A stretch of DNA of 64,000 nucleotides, taken from Halobiforma lacisalsi AJ5. Its GTDB lineage: Archaea > Halobacteriota > Halobacteria > Halobacteriales > Natrialbaceae. Shown in pieces: positions 55,954 to 62,938 of the stretch (the stretch's first letter is position 1; each line of letters starts with the position of its first letter). The notes beneath the pieces were generated by a model that saw nothing but the letters and a program-made list of their open reading frames with translations, ran no database searches and was not told where the DNA came from. A program made the translations under genes and the position numbers. The stretch is taken from NCBI RefSeq assembly GCF_000226975.2, contig NZ_CP019285.1:3162001-3226000 (forward strand), read 5' to 3'.

Positions 55954-57391
55954 CCCGACTCGCGACGGTGACCGGGGCCACGATCCGGACGCTGCCGACT
56001 CCACATCGAGCGGAACGGCCACCGACGGCGGCACCGAATCCGCCTCGAGCGCGGGTCCGGACGCGACCGCTGACGACGGGGACCTCGGCGACGGCGCGAC
56101 CGCGACGGCCGAGAGCCCGCTCGCCGAGAACGGGTGGGTTCGCCGGTACTTGCGGGAACACACGGCTCACGCGCTCGTGATCGCGGTCTTCGCGATCTAC
56201 CCGCCGCTGTACGGCGTTCTGTTGCGCCTGCCCGGAATCGACCTGGGGGTCGTGTCGTTCGCCCCGGCGGCGTTCTTCGACGCGTTCCTCCCCGGGACGA
56301 CGTTCGTGATCTCGATGCTGTTCCTGGGGCTGTTCGCGATGAGTTTCGACTTCATCAGCGGCTACACCGGCTACCTCTCGTTCGGCCACGCCGCGTTCTA
56401 CGGCATCGGGGCGTACTTCATCGTCCTCGTGGCTAACGGGGACGTGCCCTTCCTGTCCGAGGGAACGCCGTTCGTGATCACGATGCTCCTCGGAGCCATC
56501 CTCGCCTTCCTCGCCGCGCTGGCGATCGGAGCCGTCTCCTTCCGGCTCACGGGCGTCTACTTCGCGATGATCACGCTCGGGTTCGCCCAGGTGCTGTACG
56601 AACTCATCCGCAACTGGGGCTACGTCGCCGCGAACCCCCAGGAGGGGCCCACTCTCGAGGGGCCGACGCCCGAGATCGGCGTCCCGTACGTCGACTCCCT
56701 GTCGGTCGCGCTCGGCCGCCTCGCCGGGGACAGCTTCGAGAACGTCCTCGGGCTCGGGATCGACGTGTCGGCGACGCTGACCTCCTACTACGCGATCGGG
56801 CTGGTGGTCGTCTGCTGTTACTTCGCGATGCAGCGGATCATCCACTCCCCGTTCGGCCGCGTGATGATCGCCATCCGCGAGAACGAGGAGCGCGCCCGCG
56901 CGGTGGGCTACAACGTGTTCTGGTACAAGATGGCCGCGTTCGGCTTCAGCGGCTTCTTCGCCGCGATCGCCGGCGCGCTGTTCGCCGCCTACTCGGGGGC
57001 CGCGTCGCCGGACACCACGTTCTACTTCCTCGTGACCGCGGACGCTCTGATCGTCGCGATCATCGGGGGACTGGGGACCCTCGCCGGCCCGTTCTTCGGC
57101 TCGGCGTTCTTCGAGTGGCTCGAGGACGTCCTCTCCTCGGAGCAGGGCGGGCTCGCCCCCTACCTCCGGGAGGGGCTGCCCGAGAGCGTGCTGGGGGCCG
57201 ACGTCGGCGGCGTTTCCTTCCTCGAGGTGATCAACGCAGCGGTCGACGGGCGGAGTCAGCTGTACCTGGGTATTGTCTTCGTGCTGTTCGTGTTGTTCGT
57301 CCCCAACGGACTGCTCGGCTCGGTCCGCGATCGGATCGGCGGTCCCGTTGCGAAACGACTGCCCGACTATCTCGATCGATATCGACGATGA
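55943..57391 (+). CDS. livM: Branched-chain-amino-acid-type ABC transporter permease LivM
   Basis: The 482-residue permease has a 60-residue acidic cytosolic N-terminus and about ten membrane helices. Landmarks are 'GYTGYLSFGHAAFYGIGAYF' and 'RAVGYNVFWYKMAAFGFSGFFAAIAGAL', then 'IIGGLGTLAGPFFGSAFFEWL'. The start GTG 55943 overlaps livH by 11 bp. A cytoplasmic-side insert sits near residues 395-435. It is the last transporter gene; the stop overlaps a micro-ORF start. Confidence 0.9.
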   Translation: MAISPTRDGDRGHDPDAADSTSSGTATDGGTESASSAGPDATADDGDLGDGATATAESPLAENGWVRRYLREHTAHALVIAVFAIYPPLYGVLLRLPGIDLGVVSFAPAAFFDAFLPGTTFVISMLFLGLFAMSFDFISGYTGYLSFGHAAFYGIGAYFIVLVANGDVPFLSEGTPFVITMLLGAILAFLAALAIGAVSFRLTGVYFAMITLGFAQVLYELIRNWGYVAANPQEGPTLEGPTPEIGVPYVDSLSVALGRLAGDSFENVLGLGIDVSATLTSYYAIGLVVVCCYFAMQRIIHSPFGRVMIAIRENEERARAVGYNVFWYKMAAFGFSGFFAAIAGALFAAYSGAASPDTTFYFLVTADALIVAIIGGLGTLAGPFFGSAFFEWLEDVLSSEQGGLAPYLREGLPESVLGADVGGVSFLEVINAAVDGRSQLYLGIVFVLFVLFVPNGLLGSVRDRIGGPVAKRLPDYLDRYRR

Positions 57392-57519
57392 CGCTCTCGA
57401 TTCTCCCACCGGATACCGACCACACCCGACGGCCCCTCGACCACGGAGTCGGCTCCGAGAAGATCGATCGAGCGACGCTCGAGGCGGAACCCGGGGAGCG
57501 GGCGGGTGATCCGACGTGA
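57388..57519 (+). CDS. Coupled micro-ORF, 43 aa, unknown
   Basis: ATG 57388 overlaps the livM stop (ATGA), and its own stop overlaps the next GTG (GTGA). The peptide starts 'MTLSILPPDTDHTRRPLDHG' and is acidic at the end. No domain is recognised. The overlap chain on both sides suggests translation in the operon; a spacer without function is the alternative. Confidence 0.5.
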   Translation: MTLSILPPDTDHTRRPLDHGVGSEKIDRATLEAEPGERAGDPT

Positions 57520-57608
57520 CGCTCCGGTCACGGACCCGCTCGAGCCTCGAGGATGCGACGGTCGCGACGCCTTCGGGTCTCGCTGGAAGCCCGGGGTGGT
57601 CCCGATGA
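57516..57608 (+). CDS. Coupled micro-ORF, 30 aa, unknown
   Basis: GTG 57516 overlaps the previous stop, and TGA 57606-57608 overlaps ATG 57605 of the KAS III-like gene. The peptide starts 'MTLRSRTRSSLEDATVATPS', Ser/Arg/Thr-rich. There is no known domain. It continues the overlapping reading chain from livM to the thiolase-fold gene. Confidence 0.4.
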   Translation: MTLRSRTRSSLEDATVATPSGLAGSPGWSR

Positions 57609-58627
57609 CGACGGTCGGGCTCACCGGCTACGGCCGATATTTCCCCGAAGAGACCGTCTCCGCCGAGGAGATCGCCGCCGAGAGCGACGTCCCCGAATCC
57701 GTCGTCCGTGAGAAGATGGGCCTGCGCGAGAAGCGGGTCTGTCCCCCCGACGGGGACCACGCCACCGACATGTGCGTCGCGGCTGCCGAGGGAGCGCTCT
57801 CCGACGCCGACCTCGAGCCCGCGGACGTCGATCTGGTGGTGTACCACGGCAGCGAGTACAAGGACCACGTCGTCTGGTCGGCTGCCGCGAACGTCGCCGA
57901 ACGGCTCGGGGCGGAGAACGCCTACGCCACGGAGAGCTACACCCTCTGTGCGGGCGCGCCGATCGCCGTCCGCCAGACGCGGGCGCAGTTGCGCGCGGAC
58001 CACGTCGACACGGCCCTGCTCGTCGCCGCGAGCCGCGAGGAGGACCTGATCGACTACGAAAACGACCGCTCCTCGTTCATGTTCAACTTCGGCTCGGGAG
58101 CCAGCGCGATGGTGCTCGAGTCCGATCCGGGCGAGCGAAGCCGGGCCATCGTCCACGAGAGCGCCGCCGTCACCGACGGCTCGTTCTCGAAGGACGTGAT
58201 CATGCCCGCCGGCGGGTCGCTCGAGCCGCCCAGCGAGGAGACGGTCTCGACGGGGCTGCACCGACTCGACGTACCCGACCCCGACGGGATGAAAGAGCGG
58301 CTCGCCCCCGTCTCGCTACCGAACTACCTCGAGGTCGCCGACACGGCCCTCGAGCGTTCGGGCCTTTGCCGCGGGGACCTGGACTTCGTCGCGGTCACGC
58401 ACATGAAGCGGTCGTTCCACGAACGGCTGTTCGAGGAACTGGGGCTCGATCCGGTGACTGACGGCTACTACCTGGACGAGTACGGTCACGTCCAGAGCGC
58501 CGACCAGATCATCGCGCTCGAGGAGGGACGGCGGGAGGGCCTGCTCGAACCCGGCGATGTGGTCTGTTTCCTGGCCGCCGGCACAGGCTACACGTGGTCG
58601 GCGACGGCGTTGACCTGGCAGGGCTGA
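57605..58627 (+). CDS. KAS III / HMG-CoA-synthase-like thiolase-fold enzyme
   Basis: The 340-residue protein has the 3-oxoacyl-ACP synthase III fold: 'TTVGLTGYGRYFPEETVSAEEIA' at the N-terminus, active-site Cys115 in 'SYTLCAGAPIAVRQ', His266 in 'AVTHMKRSF' and 'DEYGHVQSADQI' where KAS III has the Gly-Asn-x-Ser motif. The third catalytic position is thus His295 in place of Asn. It ends the liv-type operon and could condense or cleave a CoA ester formed by the ligase upstream. The natural reaction is not known. ATG 57605 overlaps the micro-ORF stop. Confidence 0.85.
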   Translation: MTTVGLTGYGRYFPEETVSAEEIAAESDVPESVVREKMGLREKRVCPPDGDHATDMCVAAAEGALSDADLEPADVDLVVYHGSEYKDHVVWSAAANVAERLGAENAYATESYTLCAGAPIAVRQTRAQLRADHVDTALLVAASREEDLIDYENDRSSFMFNFGSGASAMVLESDPGERSRAIVHESAAVTDGSFSKDVIMPAGGSLEPPSEETVSTGLHRLDVPDPDGMKERLAPVSLPNYLEVADTALERSGLCRGDLDFVAVTHMKRSFHERLFEELGLDPVTDGYYLDEYGHVQSADQIIALEEGRREGLLEPGDVVCFLAAGTGYTWSATALTWQG

Positions 58628-58662
58628 CTCGCGTTCCCCTCCACGGGCCCCCGATCGACATC

Positions 58663-58962
58663 TCAAGCCTGGCGTTCTTCGAAGTGTTCCTCGCAGAGGG
58701 TCTGGAAAACGGTCCCGTCCGTTTCGACGCCCCCTCGAGGCGTCTTCTTCACGATTGCGATGCCGTACTCCGCGGGGTCGTCGCAGTCGATGCAGTCGCC
58801 CGGCTGGCCGACGGTCCCTTTCGTCTTCGCCCCCTCGGAACGTATCTCGGCGCAGTCCCGACAGAGCCACCACTTGTTCCCGGGGTCGTCCAGTTCGAAG
58901 ATCCGGTGGGCCATCTTCGCCTGGCTGAATTCGACCGGCGTCGTACAAAAGGCACAGTCCAT
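58663..58962 (-). CDS. Small zinc-binding protein, unknown function
   Basis: The 99-residue protein has four Cys/His pairs: 'CAFC' (3-6), 'CRDC' (about 34-37), 'CIDCDD' (about 57) and 'CEEH' (about 91-94), enough for two zinc sites. The charged middle resembles haloarchaeal orphan zinc-ribbon proteins. ATG 58962 was chosen because the first Cys motif then starts at residue 3; the in-frame reading from 59046 is Arg/Pro-rich. It converges with the KAS III-like gene. Confidence 0.75.
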   Translation of the reverse strand: MDCAFCTTPVEFSQAKMAHRIFELDDPGNKWWLCRDCAEIRSEGAKTKGTVGQPGDCIDCDDPAEYGIAIVKKTPRGGVETDGTVFQTLCEEHFEERQA

Positions 58963-59046
58963 ACTGGACCCCTGCACCACTGGCGTCCTAATGGGGTGCC
59001 ACGAACTGTCATGGGTGGTGGGCTCGAGTCGGAACCGAAACGACAC

Positions 59047-59054
59047 GCTTAAAC
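59047..59054 (+). promoter_or_regulatory. TATA box of tRNA-Pro
   Basis: GCTTAAAC is centred about 29 nt before the first base of the tRNA, the usual distance for archaeal tRNA promoters. Confidence 0.6.
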
Positions 59055-59079
59055 GGCAGACTACCCTCGGTCAAAACGC

Positions 59080-59150
59080 GGGACCGTGGGGTAGTGGTAT
59101 CCTCTGCGGATGGGGTCCGTAGGACCCGAGTTCAATTCTCGGCGGTCCCA
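59080..59150 (+). tRNA. tRNA-Pro (anticodon GGG)
   Basis: The 71-nt cloverleaf has acceptor stem GGGACCG/CGGTCCC with A as discriminator, a D-arm 59089-59103, anticodon stem TGCGG/CCGTA with loop ATGGGGT (anticodon GGG, 59112-59114), a four-base variable region and T-arm CCGAG-TTCAATT-CTCGG. There is no intron and no encoded CCA. The region after it differs in composition from the flanking chromosome, so it may be an integration site, although I found no second copy of its 3' end. Confidence 0.95.
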
Positions 59151-59259
59151 CTCGAAATTCTTCGAAACGTCAAATCTTAGCCGTTCATACCCTCGAGCGT
59201 ACTGAAAATCTAATTCTCGGTTTCGGTACAATTCAGGTTAGTCGACAGGCTGTCGTGGG

Positions 59260-59763
59260 GTGGTCTGCGTGACTGTCGCTCAGTGGCCGTCGGCCGGCAC
59301 CGACTCGAGGTGCCAGCACTGCGGAAGTCACGTTACCGACCGATTCGCGCGGGTCTTCGGTGACGATCGCGATCGCGCTCATCGCTGTCCCGAGTGCGAT
59401 AGCTACCGACGATCGAGCCGCGGGTCCGCAGCCGGAAAAGACGTCGACGTTCCCGATCCCGAGACGTCGCCCGGCCGTCACGGTGGAGGCCGATGTGTGA
59501 CGAGTTCGTCCCCGCGAGTCGGCTCTATCACGTCGAAAGCCGGACGCCCATCGCCCATCCGGCCCATCAAGCGAGCGACGAAGAGGGACAGGAAGCCCTC
59601 GAGGATCAGGAGATTCGGGCCGACGGTGGCCCGTCCTCGAGGGCGAGCGGTCAGTCGTCAAAAGCTTCGTCGAAATCCGCTTCATTCACCGGTGAGAACG
59701 ATTTTCCACCGCATCTGCAACCAGGCCGGGCCCCGAGCGGGAGAATCTCCCCATCTTCGGTGA
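59260..59763 (+). CDS. Zinc-ribbon protein (DUF7563-like), possibly frame-damaged
   Basis: GTG 59260 opens a frame whose first 60 residues include 'CQHCGSHVTDRFARVFGDD' and 'CPECDSY', the two-Cys-pair pattern of small haloarchaeal zinc-finger proteins common near integrated elements. After about residue 78 the peptide becomes Arg-rich and overlaps a likely minus-strand gene, so the true product probably ended earlier. Another frame starts at ATG 59493 just after GGTGGAGG and could be a second coupled small gene. I am confident of the zinc ribbon, not of the end. Confidence 0.45.
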   Translation: MVCVTVAQWPSAGTDSRCQHCGSHVTDRFARVFGDDRDRAHRCPECDSYRRSSRGSAAGKDVDVPDPETSPGRHGGGRCVTSSSPRVGSITSKAGRPSPIRPIKRATKRDRKPSRIRRFGPTVARPRGRAVSRQKLRRNPLHSPVRTIFHRICNQAGPRAGESPHLR

Positions 59764-59836
59764 GCGTGGCAGCATATGCTCTTCCGCATTCGTCGCAGGT
59801 GGCGAGAAAATCGTGCTCCTCTGTCTCGTTCCCCAT
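59651..59836 (-). CDS. Small acidic zinc-ribbon protein
   Basis: The 61-residue protein starts 'MGNETEEHDFLATCDECGRAY' and has 'CDECG' (about 14-18) and 'CRCGG' pairs plus a very acidic C-terminus ('NEADFDEAFDD'). This composition is typical of expressed haloarchaeal proteins. A TATA-like ATTCAAATAG at about 59866-59875 fits a start at 59836. Function unknown. Confidence 0.65.
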   Translation of the reverse strand: MGNETEEHDFLATCDECGRAYAATLTEDGEILPLGARPGCRCGGKSFSPVNEADFDEAFDD

Positions 59837-59929
59837 CTGCTTGTGTCCAGGGACCACGTTCAACTATTTGAATCTAACAGGGCTGCGATGGATTAGCGAG
59901 AACACGGGCCATGAAGGCGGTGGTCGGCG

Positions 59930-60049
59930 ATGAGCCGCGTCGTCGATTCCGACGAGTGCGAGCGGTGTGAAGAGTCGATCCTCGCGACGCGACGACTCTG
60001 TCCCGACCGTGCTCGAGAGGTGCGGCGAGCGCGAGGTGGTCCGCTGTGA
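59930..60049 (+). CDS. 39-aa Cys-pair protein coupled to the next gene
   Basis: ATG 59930 reads 'MSRVVDSDECERCEESILAT' and ends 'LCPDRAREVRRARGGPL'; it contains C-x-x-C and a single later Cys. Its TGA 60047-60049 overlaps GTG 60046 of the downstream gene. Small Cys-rich leader proteins of this kind are common in haloarchaeal mobile regions. No function can be given. Confidence 0.45.
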   Translation: MSRVVDSDECERCEESILATRRLCPDRAREVRRARGGPL

Positions 60050-60363
60050 GCCCGACGTCGGAACTCGAGAGTCCGAAAGCCAGCGGTGACTTCCTCGAGG
60101 GCGAGATCGTCCAGCGGATCGACGCCTTGGAGTTTGTCGACGATCCGACGGCCGACTGGCACGACGCGAAAACGACGACCGTCCTCGAGTCGGAGCAGTC
60201 GCTTCCGTTCTACGGGGTGGTCGTCCTGGAGCCGGAGATCCCGATCGAGATCAAGGGCTGTCAGTACGAGACGAGCAACGGCGCGTATCCCACGCACGGC
60301 CGGTACTACGTCAAACGCCGAGCGCACGACCGGCTCCTCGAGGTGGGCGGGATGTACCAATAA
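60046..60363 (+). CDS. Probable nuclease-like protein (PD-(D/E)XK-type fragment?)
   Basis: The 105-residue protein starts 'SPTSELESPKASGDFLEGEI' and contains 'VVVLEPEIPIEIKGCQYETSNG' followed by 'GRYYVKRRAHDRLLE'. The E-P-E-I-x-I-E-I-K-G run has the E-x-K spacing of PD-(D/E)XK nucleases, after which such proteins usually continue for another strand and helix; here TAA comes right after 'VGGMYQ'. I infer a truncated or minimal form. The stop is 20 bp from the pilin gene on the other strand, so truncation by rearrangement is plausible. Confidence 0.45.
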   Translation: MSPTSELESPKASGDFLEGEIVQRIDALEFVDDPTADWHDAKTTTVLESEQSLPFYGVVVLEPEIPIEIKGCQYETSNGAYPTHGRYYVKRRAHDRLLEVGGMYQ

Positions 60364-60383
60364 AAGTAGAAGTGTACTAGTAG

Positions 60384-60869
60384 TTAATCCCAAGTTGTAA
60401 TGACTTGCTGTTCACCTTCGACTTCGCCATAAACTATGATTTCATCAACTGTGTCACTGCTCTGAAGCTCGTGACTGCCGAGATTACTGATTTCGCCTTC
60501 GTCTTCCCCGAGTCCATCGCTGTTGATTTGGACTGAATCACCGACTTCCCAATCTTCAGTGGTATCAGATGTATCTCCATTAACAGCGATATAATCTGCA
60601 CCGCCACTTCCGTTCACGACTTCAACATAGATTGCATCAGTGTTCCCTTCATCAATCACTTGGGGGGTTACATATTCACCAGATTCGTCAAACTCAATAC
60701 CCGCATTGGCGGACTCGCTCATATCACCAAGATCCAGCACGAAAGCTGCAATAACTGCAGCCAGGATCACAGTGATTGCGACCATTAGGATTACTCCTAT
60801 AACAGGAGAGACTCCTCGCTCCTCTTCGCTGCCGACCAATTTGTCGCGAATGATTTTTCCGTCCATCAT
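60384..60869 (-). CDS. Type IV pilin (archaeal class III signal), intact copy
   Basis: The 161-residue protein has the archaeal pilin start: basic n-region, '[20 protein letters not shown]' with cleavage expected after the Gly, then a membrane/filament helix to about residue 47 and an acidic beta-rich body ('VTPQVIDEGNTDAIYVEVVN', 'VDEIIVYGEVEGEQQVITTWD'). Two adjacent ATGs (60869, 60866) may start it. It lies four to seven bases after the stop of a paralogous pilin gene that is interrupted by an insertion element, so both were probably one transcript. Codons are richer in A/T than in neighbouring genes. Confidence 0.85.
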   Translation of the reverse strand: MMDGKIIRDKLVGSEEERGVSPVIGVILMVAITVILAAVIAAFVLDLGDMSESANAGIEFDESGEYVTPQVIDEGNTDAIYVEVVNGSGGADYIAVNGDTSDTTEDWEVGDSVQINSDGLGEDEGEISNLGSHELQSSDTVDEIIVYGEVEGEQQVITTWD

Positions 60870-61101
60870 ATTTTAGGGTTCCCAAGTTTGGATAACTTGC
60901 TTCTCTCCATCAACTTCACCGTAAATAATTATCTCATCGATACTACTGCTGATATCACCGCCGATTGATGGGCTATCTGAGTCCAACGTCGCTGAGTCAC
61001 CCACAGTCCAGGCAGTTTCATCACTAGACTGACTACCACTTGTGTCCACCCATTCCGAATCAGACCCCTCATGGGCTTCTACGTAGATCGAATCTGTATT
61101 G

Positions 61102-61109
61102 CCTTCATC
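61102..61109. repeat. Left target-site duplication of the IS66-type element
   Basis: CCTTCATC, identical to the copy at 62715-62722 on the other side; an 8-bp duplication is typical of IS66 insertions. Confidence 0.9.
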
Positions 61110-61125
61110 GTATGTGTTTAGCCCG
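61110..61125. repeat. Left terminal inverted repeat of the IS66-type element
   Basis: GTATGTGTTTAGCCCG. Compared with the reverse complement of the right end, 14 of 16 bases agree. Confidence 0.85.
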
Positions 61126-61205
61126 GGCTGATTTCGGTACTCTCTCGTAGGAAGCGTTCAACGGACGCGATATGAACAGGCAGCAGACCTCGGATACGAT
61201 TCTCA

Positions 61206-61234
61206 GGGATGGGCTCCGCACCGGAGCCCATCCC
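61206..61234. repeat. 13-bp perfect hairpin upstream of the transposase start
   Basis: GGGATGGGCTCCG (61206-61218) pairs perfectly with CGGAGCCCATCCC (61222-61234) across three bases, ending about 26 bp before the transposase start. Confidence 0.9.
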
Positions 61235-61260
61235 GTTACTTCTGCTGTCACTACTGGTTG

Positions 61261-62706
61261 GTGGAGTCTGTGAACGCAGACGATTTCACCAAAGAAGAGC
61301 TCCTTTCTCGGCTTCTCCAACTTGAGCAACGAGTCGAAGAACTCGAACGGGAGAACAAGCGAAAGGACAAGAAAATCGATCAGAAGGACGAGCGGATAGA
61401 AGAACTCGAAACACGCCTTCGCAAATACGAAAATCCGCATACACCGCCCAGTAAGCGACGGTCGGGGACTGACGAGTCCCCGACCTCGCAGGACGACGAA
61501 GACGAGAATGTTCGAACCGATGGCGGTACTCCCGGACGGAAGGACGGTCACGACCCTGAGTGGCGTGCAACAGCAGATCCCGACAAAGAGATCGATGTCA
61601 CCTGTGACTGTTGTCCCGAGTGTGGCGAACACTTCGACGAGTCGGTGGGCGTCAGCCCCCGACTCGTCGAGGAGGTTCCCGATCCACAGCCACCAGAAAT
61701 CACCCGGTACAACCGTCACTACTACCAGTGCAGCTCTTGTGGAACAGAAACCGTTGCTACACACCCCGACTGCCCCGATGAGGGGCAGTTCGGGGTGAAC
61801 GTCATCTCTCAAGCAGCACTTTCTCGGTACGATCACCGCCTCCCCTACCGGAAAATCGCTGACCGGTTCGAGCAACTGCATGGATTAGAACTCTCGGGCG
61901 CGTCCGCGTGGCACGCGACCGAGCGCGCTGCGCGCGCCGGTCGCTGCGAATACGAACAGATTCGAAGACAGATTCAGCAAGCAGAGATCGTTCACGTTGA
62001 CGAAACCGGTATCAAACGCGAGGGTGAGCAGGCGTGGATTTGGACGTTTCGGACGAGCGAGCACACGCTATACGCCGTAAGGGAGAGTCGTGGAAGTGAT
62101 GTTCCCGCGGAAGTCCTCGGCGAGGACTTCCCGGGAACGGTCATCTGCGATGGGTGGACGGCGTATCCAGCGTTCAGCAGTAACCTTCAGCGGTGCTGGG
62201 CACATCTTCTCCGAGAAGCTGAAGACGCTGCTAGTGACCACGAGGAGGCAGAACCCGTTTACCGGTATCTCAAGCAGATGTTCGTCGGTCTCCAGTCGTG
62301 GCTGGAGACCGACCCGAGTCTTCGTGAGAGAGCACAGATGCACCGCTCATGCCAGAACGGGCTTAGATCGCTCGTGGGGCGGTCAGTAACCGACGAACCA
62401 GTGGCAACACTACTCGGGAAAATCGAAGGAGGGATCGACCACTGGCTCACCTTCGTCGGTGAGCCAGCGGTCTCCCCGACGAACAACGCAGCTGAGAACG
62501 CACTTCGTGAACCAGTCGTTCTCCGGAAAATCATCGGGACACTCCGTAACGATCGAGGTATGTTCGTTCACGAGACGATCTTGTCCCTGCTGGCGACATG
62601 GCGCCAGCAGGGACGCAATCCCTACGAAGAACTTCGCCGAGTCGTCAACAACAATGAGATGATATCACGGGCTCACACTGAACCGGCTGTTGAGACTTCG
62701 GGGTAA
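61261..62706 (+). CDS. IS66-family transposase
   Basis: The 481-residue transposase has an N-terminal coiled coil (about 9-57), a Cys-rich zinc domain (115-171; C115, C117, C118, C121, C157, C160), and an RNase-H-fold DDE core: Asp247 in '[10 protein letters not shown]', Asp297 in 'VICDGWTAY', Glu412 in '[10 protein letters not shown]'. GTG 61261 is chosen; TTG 61258 and GTG 61270 are alternatives. The gene contains a regular series of long inverted repeats, reported separately. It reads against the interrupted pilin gene. Confidence 0.93.
   Translation: MESVNADDFTKEELLSRLLQLEQRVEELERENKRKDKKIDQKDERIEELETRLRKYENPHTPPSKRRSGTDESPTSQDDEDENVRTDGGTPGRKDGHDPEWRATADPDKEIDVTCDCCPECGEHFDESVGVSPRLVEEVPDPQPPEITRYNRHYYQCSSCGTETVATHPDCPDEGQFGVNVISQAALSRYDHRLPYRKIADRFEQLHGLELSGASAWHATERAARAGRCEYEQIRRQIQQAEIVHVDETGIKREGEQAWIWTFRTSEHTLYAVRESRGSDVPAEVLGEDFPGTVICDGWTAYPAFSSNLQRCWAHLLREAEDAASDHEEAEPVYRYLKQMFVGLQSWLETDPSLRERAQMHRSCQNGLRSLVGRSVTDEPVATLLGKIEGGIDHWLTFVGEPAVSPTNNAAENALREPVVLRKIIGTLRNDRGMFVHETILSLLATWRQQGRNPYEELRRVVNNNEMISRAHTEPAVETSG
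61460..62614. repeat. Array of long inverted repeats inside the transposase gene
   Basis: Hairpins by position (stem length): 61460-61485 (11 bp, loop 4); 61634-61670 (16 bp, one bulge, loop 4); 61762-61797 (15 bp, one bulge, loop 5); 61915-61944 (13 bp, one bulge, loop 3); 62101-62138 (17 bp, one bulge, loop 3); 62284-62313 (12 bp, loop 6); 62442-62467 (10 bp, loop 6); 62494-62523 (7 bp, loop 16); 62583-62614 (13 bp, loop 6). Centres of the strong ones are about 130-190 nt apart. They lie wholly within codons. Confidence 0.9.
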
Positions 62707-62714
62707 ACACGTAC
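62699..62714. repeat. Right terminal inverted repeat of the IS66-type element
   Basis: Reverse complement GTACGTGTTTACCCCG; contains the transposase stop codon (62704-62706). Confidence 0.85.
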
Positions 62715-62722
62715 CCTTCATC
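62715..62722. repeat. Right target-site duplication of the IS66-type element
   Basis: CCTTCATC, identical to 61102-61109; the gene resumes reading in frame after it. Confidence 0.9.
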
Positions 62723-62938
62723 AATTATCCGTACGGTCACTTCAGATCCAGATTCATCGAATTCAACCCCGGCATTGGCAGATTCGCTCAAATCGCCGAG
62801 GTCGAGTACGAACGCGGCGATCACGGCAGCCAGAATCACTGTGATAGCTACCATCAGAATAACTCCAATCACCGGACTCACGGCCCGTTCTTCGTCCGAT
62901 CCAACCAGTTTATCGCGGATTTTGCTTCCGTCGAACAT

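Larger units (their letters stand above)
61110..62714 (+). mobile_element. IS66-family (ISBst12-like) insertion sequence, complete
   Basis: The 1605-bp element has 16-bp imperfect terminal repeats (14/16), an 8-bp target duplication (CCTTCATC) and a single transposase gene on the plus strand, without the tnpA/tnpB accessory genes of classical IS66, as in the ISBst12 subgroup. It interrupts a pilin gene on the minus strand. The stop codon of the transposase lies inside the right terminal repeat. The intact ends and frame suggest recent or active transposition. Confidence 0.92.
60873..62938 (-). pseudogene. Second type IV pilin gene, interrupted by an IS66-type element
   Basis: The N-terminal 75 codons lie at 62938-62715 ('[20 protein letters not shown]' to 'VRIIDEG'), the C-terminal part at 61109-60873 ('NTDSIYVEAHEG' to 'GEVDGEKQVIQTWEP'). 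Removing bases 61110-62714 plus one copy of CCTTCATC restores a continuous 150-residue pilin, closely similar to the intact paralogue downstream. The truncated product read into the element would have 27 foreign residues after 'DEGYVFTPK'. The break lies after the filament helix and inside the beta domain. Confidence 0.9.

Noticed and set aside
55832-58261. Long minus-strand open frame (809 codons)
   Set aside because: Mirror of livM and the KAS III-like gene; composition is His/Arg/Gly-rich and lacks any motif.
59133-59220. Possible att repeat of the tRNA-Pro end (AATTCTCGG)
   Set aside because: Only nine bases, outside the conserved 3' end, and too close to be the far end of an element.
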